Assembly (NCBI RefSeq): GCF_965216805.1
Contig: NZ_CBDCGN010000002.1
Span: forward strand, 1,612,001 to 1,676,000
Origin: Panacagrimonas sp965216805
GTDB taxonomy: Bacteria > Pseudomonadota > Gammaproteobacteria > Nevskiales > Nevskiaceae
Direction: 5' to 3'
DNA length: 64,000 nucleotides
The notes under the pieces are model-generated. The model was given only the letters and a program-made list of their open reading frames with translations, was not told the origin of the DNA and searched no databases. This document shows positions 16,659-26,416 of the stretch, piece after piece; the first letter of the stretch is position 1, and every line of letters begins with the position of its first letter. Both the position numbers and the translations under genes were made by a program.

Positions 16659-19600
16659 TTACTGCCACAGCAGCGCGTGCGCCGCGTGTTCGCCTGCCAG
16701 ACCCTTGAGGCTCAGCCGTCGCTGCGGTCCGTAAGAGAATTCCACGTCGCCGGCGCGTTCGCGCACCGCGTCGGATACCAGCACTTCCTCGCCGCTGGCC
16801 TGGGCGGCAATACGCGCAGCAATGATCACGCTGCGTCCGAAGAATTTGTGGGCGTCCTGGATCGCTTCACCGCTGTGCAGGCCCATGCGTACGCGCAGCG
16901 CGTCCTGCGGATACGTGGCGTTGTGTTCCCGCAGTTGCTGCTGGATGGCAATGGCGCAGCGCTGCGCCTGCGAGGCGCTGGCGAACACCAGCACAAAGCC
17001 ATCGCCCTGCAATTCCACCTCACGGCCGTCGTGACGGTGCAGCTCGCGTCGCACGATGCGGTTGTGGCGCTGCATGACGCGCAGCGCGGCGCTGTCGCCA
17101 AGGCGCTCGGTCATCTGGGTGAAACCTTCGACGTCGCTGAAAAGAATGGTCACGGTGCCGTCCTCGCCTGCAATCAGGTCGAGATCGGTGCCGCGTGCGG
17201 CGGGCACGCGCGCGATGCGTTCGACCACCGTCTGCGGTGTCCCGGACGGCAGGGCGGGTTCGATATCGAGGTCCGACAACAGTTCGTGCATGCCGCGCAG
17301 ATCTACTCTGGCGCTGCGTCGTACCTCGGCGGGTGCCGGTCCTTCCGGCGCAAATCCACCGAACATCTCGACCAGTCGCGACGCCACGGACAGGTCGCCC
17401 TCGACCTCGGTCAGGCCTTCCACCATGGCGGCCACCGGGTTGAGCTGTCCCACCGTGATGCGCATCAGCGTCGCCACCGACATGCGCACCGACACTGCCG
17501 GACGGGCACCGTCGCCACGCCGGGCTTGCGCGCCGCGGGCGGTCACGCTCAGGGTCCACAGCGCAGCCTCGCGGCCGGTTTCGGGATAGGTGAGTTCATA
17601 GCGGATGTCGCCGCTGAAGCCGAAGCCGGCGCTGCGCTGATAGGACATGGCCATCAACCCGAACAGGATCGCCTGAGTCCGGGCTCCGCCGAAACGGCGT
17701 TCCAGGATCACGTCGCTGTCGTGGTGTACCCAGCGGCCCAGCAGACGTTGTGCGGCATGGCGCAGGGCGGACTGGATGCGCTGCCACTGACGCGCGATCC
17801 AACGCGGCAGCAGACCAACGACACGATGATCCGCGGTGCCGGCGTGTCGTCGCGGCTGGTCGCCGGTTTCTCCGAGCAGCCAGAAATCCAGGCGCTGGCG
17901 AGCGGCCGGGTCGCGCCCCAGCTCGCGCACGCGGCGGCGAAACCATGGCCGCTCGCACAGGCTGGAGATGCCCCGTTCGCGACACTCGCGGCGCGTGCCG
18001 GCCAGCAGTTCCGCGCCTGCGCGTATCCCGGCCGGGTCGGTGCCCAGTGCCAGCAGCACCGCGCTTAGGGTCTGCGTGTACAGGGCGTAGGGGCGGTCGC
18101 GCATGCGCTCGCATACTGCCACCGCGCGCTCCAGGTGCTGCCCGGCCTGTTCGCGGCGCTGCAACAGCAGCGCCAGAGCCGCCAGTGCAAACGCTACCGG
18201 ACCGCGCGAGCCCAGTGCCGGCGGCACCATCGCGTAGCGATCCTCGTACGGCGCAAGCAGCTCGTACAGGCGCAGCGCGGCGCGCTGGTGACCGCAGGCG
18301 AACGCTGCGAACGCGAACATCACTGCGCCGTTGAACCACAGCGCGTCGCGACGCATATCGGTGAAATCGCGTCCGCTCCATTCGTCGAACTCGCGGCGGG
18401 CCTCGTCGTCACGACCGTTGTCGGCCACGATCAGGACCACCGCGGCACGCCAGGAAGGAATCGACGGGTAGCGCGCGGCAAACCCGCGAAAGCCCGCCTC
18501 CAGTTCCGCCGTGCGTGCCTGAAAGAAGCGGATCACGCCGATCTGCGCACCCCAGATCATCACGCCGTTGCGGTCTTCGGCGCGGCCTGCGAGTTCGCGC
18601 GCACCGGTGGCGATGGCTTCGGCTTGTGCGACCCGGGCGTCCATCAGTGCCTGGGTGGCGCGCAGCACTTCACTGAACCAGCGGTGCTGGACTTCCCGCA
18701 GGTCCTCGGCCTGGCGGCAGTAGCCCTCGATGTAGCTATCCAGGGTGTCGCGGTCGGGGCAGGTCGTGAGGTCGAAGAACTGCAGCACCTGGGCATGCAG
18801 GACCAGGCCGCGATCGCCGCTGGCCTGGGCCAGCGCAATGCAGCGCGCCACGCGCTCGGCATAGCCTTGCGCGTGATCGGGTCCGGTACGTCCGTAGCAT
18901 TGCGCCGCCGCGGCAACCGCTGCAGCGACAGAACCGTCCAGCCCCTGCGCATAGCGCACCGCCTCGTCGGCGAGGTGGCCGCCGTACTCCCAGCCGGCCG
19001 ACCAATAGAGTTCCAGGGTCAGACGCGCGGCCAGGGCTGCACGCAGGTCGGCATGCTGTTCGCCTACCGCGGCGCGGGCGCGCTTGAGCCAGTCCACCAG
19101 GCGCCGGTCCATGTCCAGGCCGGCCCACCAGGATGCGCCGAAGTTGACGCTGCCCAGGCCCAGCGCCGCCTGCGCCAGGGTCACGACCTCGCCTTCGCGC
19201 TCGGCCAGTGTGGCGGCGGTGATGTAGCACTCCTCGGCGCGCTGGGTCTCGGCGCTGCGGCGAAGCGAATCGGCTAGACGCAGCAGCAGGCGGGCGCGTT
19301 CGGGTGCGCGGTCCGCGCCCTGACGATCCAGCGCGCGCAGCGCGCGTTCGAACTGACGGGTGGCTTCCTCGTAGGCCAGGTTGCGGATCGACCATTCGCC
19401 GGCGCGCAGGCAGTACGCCACGGCGCGATCCACGGTGTCGGCGCTCATGCCGCGAAAGTAATGATGGGCCAGTTCCGGCAGTCGGGCGTCGCGGTCGGCG
19501 ATGGCAGCGCCGGTCGGCGATCGTTCGTCCTTCAACTGCTGTTCGATGATCTCGCCGGCGCGGCAGTGCAGGGCGGCGCGATCGCGTTCGCGTATCTGTT

Positions 19601-21737
19601 CGTACAGCGCTTCGCGCATCAGTGCGTGCGCAAAGGAATAGCGCCGAGCGGCGGGCAAGGCCTGCAGCACCTTGGCTTCCACCGCTTCGGCCAGCGCCGA
19701 AGCCAGGCGGCCGGGCTTGAGATCGGCAATGCGGTCGAGCTGCGCGGCGTCGAATTCGCGCCCCAGCACCGATGCGATTCGTAGCGCGATCAGGCAGGTG
19801 TCGGACAGCCGATCCAAACGCCGGCCAAGAACCTCGCGCACGCTGTCGGGCAGGCGTACGTGCAGGCCCTCGGCGCGCGGCACCCAGCGTTCGCCCTCGC
19901 GCACCAGCAGCCCCTGTTCGACCAGATGACGGAACGATTCGGTGACGAAGAACGGATTGCCTTCGGTGACCTGGGCCAGTCCATGGGCGAAGGCAGTGGG
20001 CAGATGGCCGCCGGCCATCGCTTCGAGCAGGCGATGCACCTCATCGGCCTTCAGACCGCTGACGGTCAGGCTGCGATGCTGCGGCAGGCGCTTGAGCGCC
20101 AGTAGTACCGCATGCAGCGGATGGCGCGGGCCGACTTCGCCGACGCGCGTGGTGGACAGCAGCAGCACCCGCGCTTCGGCGAGCTCGCGCACCAGGAACT
20201 GCAACAGCAGCATGGAAGGCTTGTCGGCCCAGTGCAGGTCGTCGACCACCACCACCAGCGGCCGCTCACCGGCGACACGGCGCAAAAAGCCGGCAAAGGC
20301 GTCGAACAGGCGGAAGCGGCGCTGCTCGGGGTCGCCGTCGGCGGCCGCGGCGACAACCTGGGGCAGCCGTTCGCACAACTCGGGCAACACCTGCACGATG
20401 TCGGAGGCGCCGGGACCCAGGTGCTGGAGCAGGACATTGTCCTCACAGGCCTGGGCACAGACACGCAACACCTGCACCCAAGGCCAGTACACCGGCGCGC
20501 CGTCGCCCTCGTGGCAGCGACCGATGACCACCAGCGCGCCCGATGACGCGGCACGCCGGCGGAACTCCAGCACCAGCCGGGTCTTGCCCATGCCCGGTTC
20601 GGCCGCCACCACCAGGCTGCGCCCATGCCCGGCGCGTACGTTATCCATCGCAGCGGCCAGCGCCTGCAGTTCGTCCTCGCGTCCGATGAACAGGTGGCCG
20701 TCGCCCGGACTGCTGAGGTCGATTGCCGCCGGTGCGTCTGCCGCCTGCAGAACGGCCTGCACGGCGGCGGCGTTGGGTGGACGCTGCGCGGGATCGGCGG
20801 CGAGCAGGCTCAGAACCAGCCGGTCCAGCGTCTCGGGCACCGCAGGATTCATCCGCGACGGTGCCGCCGCGTTGCGCGCAACGCCATGCGACGCTACTCC
20901 CAGCAGATCCACCGCGACGAATGGCAGATGCCCGCTGAGCATCTCGTAGAGCACCACCCCCAGCGCGTACAGGTCGCCGCGCACATCGGGCTCTTCTCCG
21001 CGCGCCTGCTCCGGCGGCAGATAGGCCAGCGTTCCGGCGACCAGATCGGTCCCGGTCAGGCGCGCCTGCTCGGGCAGGCGTGCCAGGCCGAAATCGCCCA
21101 GGCGCACGCGACCGTTCTGCGCCAGCCACAGATTCTCCGGCTTCAGGTCGCGATGGATCACGCCGTGGGAATGCACGTGGGCAAGCGCTGCGCAGATATC
21201 GGCCGCCAGCAGCAGCGCCTGGTCCACGGGCAGGCGGTGATCGGGCGCAGTTGCCAGGCGGTCGGCCAGGGTACCGCCGGGCATGAACTCGGTGACGATG
21301 TACCAGGTGCCGCGGTCCTCGCCGATGTCGAAGATCTGGACGATGCCGGGGTGATCGCCCAGCCGCGCCATCACCCTGGCTTCGCGCAGCACACGCTCGC
21401 GTACCTGGCCGTCGGCCGCATCGTTCTTGAGCAGGGCCAGCGCCACCTCGCGATCCAGCCGGGTGTCCTGGGCCAGAAATACCTGCTTGCGACCGCCTTC
21501 GCCGAGCGGTCGCAGCAGGCGATAGCGCCCCTGGGCGACGCTGGCACGTGGCAGGCGTTCCGAGCTGCGATGCGTCCGCGCAGCGGACCCGGTGCTGGAT
21601 GCATGCGTCCCGCAAGCAGGGCAGAAGGCGTCGCCAGGCTGGGACGGGCGGCCACACTGCCCGCACGTGCCCAACGCAGGGCGGCGACCGCGCTTCCACA
21701 CGGAGAGCTTCTCCATGGCCGTGCTCAAGGCGTCCAT
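16659..21737 (-). CDS. zinc-ribbon / Ser-Thr kinase / AAA ATPase / TPR / SCP2 / class III cyclase fusion
   Basis: A 1692-residue multidomain signalling protein. In order: zinc ribbon (Cys25, 28, 39, 42); Ser/Thr kinase (about 71-335) with HRDLKPEN at 195-202 and DFG at 215-217, though the usual VAIK lysine region reads VALALLK; an AAA/predicted ATPase (GRED at 352, Walker A EPGMGKTR, Walker B VVVVDDLHWAD); a long helical TPR-like region; an SCP2-like lipid-binding domain (about 1370-1460); and a class III cyclase (about 1525-1690) with metal Asps 1535 (FSDVEGF) and 1579 (QGDGF). ATG at 21737 overlaps the upstream barrel gene; 21716 is an alternative. It is the last gene of an RND/LolA/barrel operon, so lipid-linked signalling is inferred. 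Confidence 0.85.
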   Translation of the reverse strand: MDALSTAMEKLSVWKRGRRPALGTCGQCGRPSQPGDAFCPACGTHASSTGSAARTHRSSERLPRASVAQGRYRLLRPLGEGGRKQVFLAQDTRLDREVALALLKNDAADGQVRERVLREARVMARLGDHPGIVQIFDIGEDRGTWYIVTEFMPGGTLADRLATAPDHRLPVDQALLLAADICAALAHVHSHGVIHRDLKPENLWLAQNGRVRLGDFGLARLPEQARLTGTDLVAGTLAYLPPEQARGEEPDVRGDLYALGVVLYEMLSGHLPFVAVDLLGVASHGVARNAAAPSRMNPAVPETLDRLVLSLLAADPAQRPPNAAAVQAVLQAADAPAAIDLSSPGDGHLFIGREDELQALAAAMDNVRAGHGRSLVVAAEPGMGKTRLVLEFRRRAASSGALVVIGRCHEGDGAPVYWPWVQVLRVCAQACEDNVLLQHLGPGASDIVQVLPELCERLPQVVAAAADGDPEQRRFRLFDAFAGFLRRVAGERPLVVVVDDLHWADKPSMLLLQFLVRELAEARVLLLSTTRVGEVGPRHPLHAVLLALKRLPQHRSLTVSGLKADEVHRLLEAMAGGHLPTAFAHGLAQVTEGNPFFVTESFRHLVEQGLLVREGERWVPRAEGLHVRLPDSVREVLGRRLDRLSDTCLIALRIASVLGREFDAAQLDRIADLKPGRLASALAEAVEAKVLQALPAARRYSFAHALMREALYEQIRERDRAALHCRAGEIIEQQLKDERSPTGAAIADRDARLPELAHHYFRGMSADTVDRAVAYCLRAGEWSIRNLAYEEATRQFERALRALDRQGADRAPERARLLLRLADSLRRSAETQRAEECYITAATLAEREGEVVTLAQAALGLGSVNFGASWWAGLDMDRRLVDWLKRARAAVGEQHADLRAALAARLTLELYWSAGWEYGGHLADEAVRYAQGLDGSVAAAVAAAAQCYGRTGPDHAQGYAERVARCIALAQASGDRGLVLHAQVLQFFDLTTCPDRDTLDSYIEGYCRQAEDLREVQHRWFSEVLRATQALMDARVAQAEAIATGARELAGRAEDRNGVMIWGAQIGVIRFFQARTAELEAGFRGFAARYPSIPSWRAAVVLIVADNGRDDEARREFDEWSGRDFTDMRRDALWFNGAVMFAFAAFACGHQRAALRLYELLAPYEDRYAMVPPALGSRGPVAFALAALALLLQRREQAGQHLERAVAVCERMRDRPYALYTQTLSAVLLALGTDPAGIRAGAELLAGTRRECRERGISSLCERPWFRRRVRELGRDPAARQRLDFWLLGETGDQPRRHAGTADHRVVGLLPRWIARQWQRIQSALRHAAQRLLGRWVHHDSDVILERRFGGARTQAILFGLMAMSYQRSAGFGFSGDIRYELTYPETGREAALWTLSVTARGAQARRGDGARPAVSVRMSVATLMRITVGQLNPVAAMVEGLTEVEGDLSVASRLVEMFGGFAPEGPAPAEVRRSARVDLRGMHELLSDLDIEPALPSGTPQTVVERIARVPAARGTDLDLIAGEDGTVTILFSDVEGFTQMTERLGDSAALRVMQRHNRIVRRELHRHDGREVELQGDGFVLVFASASQAQRCAIAIQQQLREHNATYPQDALRVRMGLHSGEAIQDAHKFFGRSVIIAARIAAQASGEEVLVSDAVRERAGDVEFSYGPQRRLSLKGLAGEHAAHALLWQ

Positions 21738-23173
21738 GCCAGTTCCATGCTCAGGCGGTCGCGTGCGTCGAACTGGCCGAAAGCGCCGTCGCGGTCGCCT
21801 TCGAACACATCGCCGCCGAAACGCAGTTGCCAGGCGTCGTCCACGCGCAGGGCCAGGCGCAGGCGCAGCAGCAGATCGCCGCGATCGGCTGAAGCGATGC
21901 CGAAGATCTCGCCGGCGAGACGGTTGCGCAACAGTTCGTCGCGCCACAGCAGGCTGACGTAGGGATTGCGATCCGGCACCTGGTAGTGGCCTCGATCACG
22001 CACATAGCCCAGCTCGCCGAGCTGCACCGACACCAGCCCCTGATCGCGCACCAGCAGATCGATGCCCAGGACCGCGCCATATGCCGGCGCGCTCGCGCTC
22101 AGACCATCGCCGGGCAGGTCCAGCGCCGGCAGTGGCGCGCGATCGGTGTACAGGCTCTCGAAGCGCAGCAGAGCCGGTCCCAGCGGATGGCTGGCCTGCG
22201 CGCCGAACGAATGGCTGAGGCGATAACTGCGCTGGATCAGGAGCTGCGCGCCATCCACCGCCAACGATACTTGCGGCACGTCAGGATGGTGGCGCAAGCC
22301 GACCAGTGCCAGGTCGAGCCGCCGCCAGCGCGTGCGCAGACGGGCGCCGTATTCGACGCTGCGCAGGCTCAGTCCGGGGCGGGTGCGCTGCTCGCGAAGG
22401 TTGGGTTGCAAGACCTGCAGCAGCGCCTCGGGTAGCAGCGGATCGGCGAGGTTACCGAGCCCGCCCAACAACGGATCGATCAGGTCCAGCAGCGTCGCGT
22501 CCGACCTGTCGGCCAGCGCCGCGTTCAAGTTCAGGCGCAGCAGCTCCGTTGCGCCCAGGCTTTGTAAGCCACCCTGCGGCGTGAGTTGCGGCGAAGTGAT
22601 CTGGTAGAGCGCGCCGGATTCCGGCAGGTCGTGAAAGCTCAGGTCCGGGATCAGCACCAGGTCCAGACTGGTGGTGTCGGAATAGTCCCGCTCCGCGCGC
22701 AAGGACCACAACGCGGTGCGGGAGTCTTCGAAGTCGTCGAGAATGAACTCGCGAAAGCTCTGCGGATTGACGATGTCCAGCACCTTCAAGCCATCGGATG
22801 CGCCCCACACGATCTGCTGCTTGCCGGCGCGCAGGCCCCAGTCGCCGACGCCGATCGCCAGGTACAGCTCGCGCAGCTCGGCGCTGGCGTGGTCGCCCAG
22901 CAGGGCGCGACGGTTGGCCTGAGACCGGTTGCTCTGCGGCGGCTGGCCCGGCTCGAGACGGTCCTCGGCATCGGCTTCGGCGCGCCCCACCGCCACCAGC
23001 TCGCCCCAGGCGTAGGCCTGCTCCATCCGTAACGCCGCGGTCAGTCCGGTGGACTGCGGACGCGGTGCCTGCAGACCGTGCGCAGTGTGCAGGTGCAGGC
23101 TCGGCAGCCAGTCGGCCGCATTGGCCGGCGGCGCGCACAGGGCGATCAGCAGCAGAGCGCCGAGCCACCTCAT
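21725..23173 (-). CDS. DUF1302-type outer-membrane beta-barrel protein
   Basis: A 482-residue exported protein with a clear signal peptide (MRWLGALLLIALCAPPANA, cut before ADW). The mature part alternates polar and hydrophobic residues as in an outer-membrane barrel. It contains LRELYLAIGVGDWGLRAGKQ followed by IVWGASDGLKVLDIVNPQSF, which matches the DUF1302 family signature. Members of that family often sit beside RND/MMPL transporters and LolA/LolB-like proteins. The ATG overlaps the LolA-like stop by four bases, and the 3' end overlaps the kinase-cyclase start. It ends in a Trp-Thr-Pro rather than Phe. A role in moving lipid to or through the outer membrane is inferred. Confidence 0.75.
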   Translation of the reverse strand: MRWLGALLLIALCAPPANAADWLPSLHLHTAHGLQAPRPQSTGLTAALRMEQAYAWGELVAVGRAEADAEDRLEPGQPPQSNRSQANRRALLGDHASAELRELYLAIGVGDWGLRAGKQQIVWGASDGLKVLDIVNPQSFREFILDDFEDSRTALWSLRAERDYSDTTSLDLVLIPDLSFHDLPESGALYQITSPQLTPQGGLQSLGATELLRLNLNAALADRSDATLLDLIDPLLGGLGNLADPLLPEALLQVLQPNLREQRTRPGLSLRSVEYGARLRTRWRRLDLALVGLRHHPDVPQVSLAVDGAQLLIQRSYRLSHSFGAQASHPLGPALLRFESLYTDRAPLPALDLPGDGLSASAPAYGAVLGIDLLVRDQGLVSVQLGELGYVRDRGHYQVPDRNPYVSLLWRDELLRNRLAGEIFGIASADRGDLLLRLRLALRVDDAWQLRFGGDVFEGDRDGAFGQFDARDRLSMELAWTP

Positions 23174-23961
23174 CCGCCGCGCTCCAGGCCCTGAGGGCTG
23201 AGGCGTTCGGCGGGGAAGTCGGCGTCGTTGACGATGCTGGAGAAGCGCAGCTCGGTGCGATGCCCGGTCTTGTGATTGCGCACCGTGATCCGGTTGGCGG
23301 TGAGGATGCCGTCCAGGATCTGCCACTGGTCGTACTCGATCGTCTTGAGGCGCTCGCCCTGCGCGTCCTGGTAATCCGAAGTCCGCACGAAGTGCTGGCG
23401 TGCGTCCACCACCCAGCGCCCGCGGCTGTAGCCCAGTGCGGCCTGGATGTCGGCTGACAGCGGCACGCCCTCGACCTCCCACAGGTCCGCTTCGCCCGGC
23501 AGCGCGCGCATGCTCACGAAGCGGTAGTCGGCCAGGTCCACCTTGCCGAAGTGACGCATGTCGTCGTAAGTCAGATCGGTGCCCAGGAAATAGCCGCCGC
23601 GTTCGGCCGCCGGGATCCGGCGTGCGCGCCGCAGCGCCGGCAGGTACAGCCAGCGGTCGTCACCAGAGGCGGCCAGGTCCCAGGACAGGAAACTGCTGCG
23701 GCGCAGGCTGCGCGGGCTTTCGAAATACAAGGCCAAGCGGCGGCCCTCGGAATCCTGATCGCGATAAGCAGTGGCGATGCGCACCTGCGCGGCGCCGGAA
23801 CCGGGGGTGAGGATGAATTCCACGCGAGCCTGCTGGCGCCGGCCCTCGTCGCGGGCGGCGACTTGCTGCATCAGGGCGCGGGCCTGGGAGTCTTCCGCGG
23901 CTGCGTTGGAAATGGCCCCCAGGACGGGCAGCAACGCAAGGACCAACAACAGGCGCTTCAT
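23170..23961 (-). CDS. LolA-like outer-membrane lipoprotein-sorting family protein
   Basis: A 263-residue periplasmic protein with a signal peptide (MKRLLLVLALLPVLGAISNA). The body matches the LolA-like family found beside RND transporters: ARVEFILTPGSG, LALYFESPRSLRRSSFLSWD, DDRWLYLPALRRARRI, GGYFLGTDLTYDDMRHFGK and a C-terminal DQWQILDGILTANRITVRNH. Proteins of this fold carry acyl chains or lipids in a hydrophobic half-barrel. The start overlaps the RND stop (ATGA), and its own stop overlaps the barrel start. It is probably the periplasmic shuttle between the RND pump and the barrel; this is inference. Confidence 0.85.
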   Translation of the reverse strand: MKRLLLVLALLPVLGAISNAAAEDSQARALMQQVAARDEGRRQQARVEFILTPGSGAAQVRIATAYRDQDSEGRRLALYFESPRSLRRSSFLSWDLAASGDDRWLYLPALRRARRIPAAERGGYFLGTDLTYDDMRHFGKVDLADYRFVSMRALPGEADLWEVEGVPLSADIQAALGYSRGRWVVDARQHFVRTSDYQDAQGERLKTIEYDQWQILDGILTANRITVRNHKTGHRTELRFSSIVNDADFPAERLSPQGLERGG

Positions 23962-26321
23962 GACGGGCGCTCCGACCTGATTTCGGGAGCATCGAGCGGA
24001 TCGGTTCGCAGCACGGCGCACCGGTTCATCCACAAAGCCTGCGCGGCTGGCAATATCAGCAAGGCCGCAAGATACGAGCCAATGACGGTGGTCGCGACCA
24101 GCAATCCGAAGCTGCGCAGCGGCGGAATGCTGGACAGGGTGGTGACCGAAAATCCAACCACGAGGATCAGCGCGTTGGCGCTCAGCGGTACGCCGCTGTC
24201 GGCGTACGCCCAACGAGTCAGGGCGGCGCCGCGCAGGCCCAGCTTGCGGCCGTTGTCCAACGAGTGCAGCACGTGGATGGCGAAGTCCACGCCCAGGCCG
24301 ATGCCGATGGAAGCGAACATCGAGGTGGCCACGCTCAACCAGATGCCCAGCGCGCCCATCACCCCGAATACTGCGAGCACCGCGACGGTCACCGGGATCA
24401 GGCACAACAGGCCCTGAGTCCAGGATCGCAGCATGGCCGCAGCCAACAAAAACACGCCGACCAGGGCCATGAGCATGCCGGTCAGGGTCTGGTCCAGCAG
24501 CGGCGCAAACCAGGCCGCGGTCAGGTGGACCGGTCCGGTGACCTGAGCACTGATGCCCATCGGCGCAAAGCGCTGCGCCAACTGCGCTTCGAGCGCCGCG
24601 ATGATGGGCTGCGAGTGCCGATAGGCGTTGCGCGTAAGGTGCCCACGCACATAGGCGTGGCGGCGCTGCGCATCGATCTCCTGGCGCAGGTCGCCTGGCT
24701 TGCCGGAGACCTCGTACAGAAACAGGAACTGCTCGACCTCGTCCTGACTGGCAGGCAGCGGAGTGTCGTGCGGAGCGGTGCCTGCAGCGCTGGCCGACAC
24801 CGCGCGCACGATGTCCACAAAAGAGCTGCTGGCACCGAAGCCCCCGGTGTCGCGCATCCAGCCTTGAAGCAGGTCGATCTGGTGCAGCACGGCGGGTTCG
24901 GTCAGGCTGCGGCCTTCGGGCGCTTGCAGGTAAACGTCAAGATAGTGGGTGCCGGCGAAGCGCTGATTGAGCAAGCGGTCGGCGACCAGCACCGGCGCCT
25001 CGGGTCCGAAATTGAGAATGCGCTCCTCGTCCACGATGACGCGGGTGCTGGCCAGGCCGGCGATGACGGTCACGGCTAAACCCAGCGCGATGACCCGACC
25101 GGGATGTTCGGCGATCGCGTCCAGCCAGGCGGGCAGAGCCGCGCGTCGATCGCCGGATGTCATCGGCGAACCAGCCTGCAGGGCCTCCAGAGTGCGGGCC
25201 GCGGTGCAGCGGCGCAGCACGGCGGGCACCAGCACCAGGGTCAAGGCCCAGGCCACCATCACGCCGAGCGCGGCGTACAACCCATAGTCGCGCATCGGTT
25301 GCATGCTGCTCGACGCGGCCAGGCCCACGAAGCCGGCAACCGTGGTCAGCGAGGTCAGCAGCAGAGGTCGCCAGAGCTGCTCGCGCGCCTGGCTCAGCGC
25401 GGCGTCCAGATCCGGTGCCAGGCGCAGGCGCAGCAGGCGGCGCACGCGCCACACGTAGTGAATGCTGTCGGAGATCGCCACGCACAGCAGGATCGCCGGC
25501 AGACAACTGGTGATGATGTAGAGCGGCGACCCCAGCCAGCCCATGCTGCCGAGGGTTGCCAGCAAGGTGCCGAGCAACACTGCGCCCCCCGCCAGCACCG
25601 CTGCCCAGCTCCGAACGAACAAGCCCAGCAGCACCAACATCAGCACGCTGCAGATGGGTGTGAGCACGCGGGTGTCGCGGTCGATGTAGCGGGCCAGATA
25701 GCCGCTGGACGTGCCTTCGCCTGCGACGTGGATGCCGATGTGCGCGGGCAGCGCCAGCGCTTCCAGGCTACGGATCACGATGGGATAGAGATCGCCCGGA
25801 TCGGTGTCGTTGCGCAGTTCGGCGACGATCAGCGCGGCCGAGCCGTCGGCGGCGACCAGAGTGCCAACCGCCATCGGCATCGCCGCCAGTGCGCGCTGCA
25901 CCTGCGCCGGCGTGGATTCGGTGATAGGGCCATCTGCCAGCAACGGCGCCACGATCAGCGCATCGGCCTCGCTACGCACCCATTGCTGAGTGGACAGGCT
26001 GAAGACCTGCTCGGGATCGACGCCGGTGATGTTGTGCAGACGCTGGGTGACTTGGCGCACTGCACCGAGCGCCGCTGGGGTCCACAGCTCGCCCGGCTGT
26101 CCGAAATCCAGCGCAACGACGATGGGATCTTTGAGACCGAATTTCTCGCGTACCGTCTCACGCAGGTGCAGGGCGTCGCTGTCGCGCGGCACCAGCGCTT
26201 CGACAGAGCTGTTTTGCTGTAGCTGCGGGATCCCTGCCGCAGCGGCCATCACGGCCAGCAACAGCGGCAACAGCCAGCGACGTTCCTGCGATGGCCCCCG
26301 CCATATCGATGCTCCCTTCAT
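23958..26321 (-). CDS. RND superfamily transporter, MMPL type
   Basis: A 787-residue inner-membrane protein with the double six-helix RND layout: one N-terminal helix, a large periplasmic loop (about 45-220), five helices, a second periplasmic loop (about 440-610) and a second helix block. It resembles the MMPL/HpnN group that exports lipids such as hopanoids or sterols rather than the AcrB drug pumps. The SDSIHYVWRV segment in the first block and GLGVDFAIHVLHSLDNGRKL in the second hold the acidic residues expected for proton coupling. It is the first gene of the four-gene operon with LolA-like, barrel and kinase-cyclase genes. Confidence 0.88.
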   Translation of the reverse strand: MKGASIWRGPSQERRWLLPLLLAVMAAAAGIPQLQQNSSVEALVPRDSDALHLRETVREKFGLKDPIVVALDFGQPGELWTPAALGAVRQVTQRLHNITGVDPEQVFSLSTQQWVRSEADALIVAPLLADGPITESTPAQVQRALAAMPMAVGTLVAADGSAALIVAELRNDTDPGDLYPIVIRSLEALALPAHIGIHVAGEGTSSGYLARYIDRDTRVLTPICSVLMLVLLGLFVRSWAAVLAGGAVLLGTLLATLGSMGWLGSPLYIITSCLPAILLCVAISDSIHYVWRVRRLLRLRLAPDLDAALSQAREQLWRPLLLTSLTTVAGFVGLAASSSMQPMRDYGLYAALGVMVAWALTLVLVPAVLRRCTAARTLEALQAGSPMTSGDRRAALPAWLDAIAEHPGRVIALGLAVTVIAGLASTRVIVDEERILNFGPEAPVLVADRLLNQRFAGTHYLDVYLQAPEGRSLTEPAVLHQIDLLQGWMRDTGGFGASSSFVDIVRAVSASAAGTAPHDTPLPASQDEVEQFLFLYEVSGKPGDLRQEIDAQRRHAYVRGHLTRNAYRHSQPIIAALEAQLAQRFAPMGISAQVTGPVHLTAAWFAPLLDQTLTGMLMALVGVFLLAAAMLRSWTQGLLCLIPVTVAVLAVFGVMGALGIWLSVATSMFASIGIGLGVDFAIHVLHSLDNGRKLGLRGAALTRWAYADSGVPLSANALILVVGFSVTTLSSIPPLRSFGLLVATTVIGSYLAALLILPAAQALWMNRCAVLRTDPLDAPEIRSERPS

Positions 26322-26403
26322 TGCCCGTCCCCGTCAGCGACCGAATGGGTCTGGGTTAAGGCTAGGCAGGCAGGACATCCCGAATTGCTGGCGTCCTCGC
26401 ATT

Positions 26404-26416
26404 TTGGCGGCGCCAA
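26404..26416. promoter_or_regulatory. palindrome upstream of the RND operon
   Basis: TTGGC-GGC-GCCAA is a perfect 13-base palindrome about 85 bases before the RND start, in the roughly 275-base gap that should carry the operon promoter. It could be an operator. No promoter hexamers stand out, and the rest of the gap shows nothing I can name. Confidence 0.25.
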
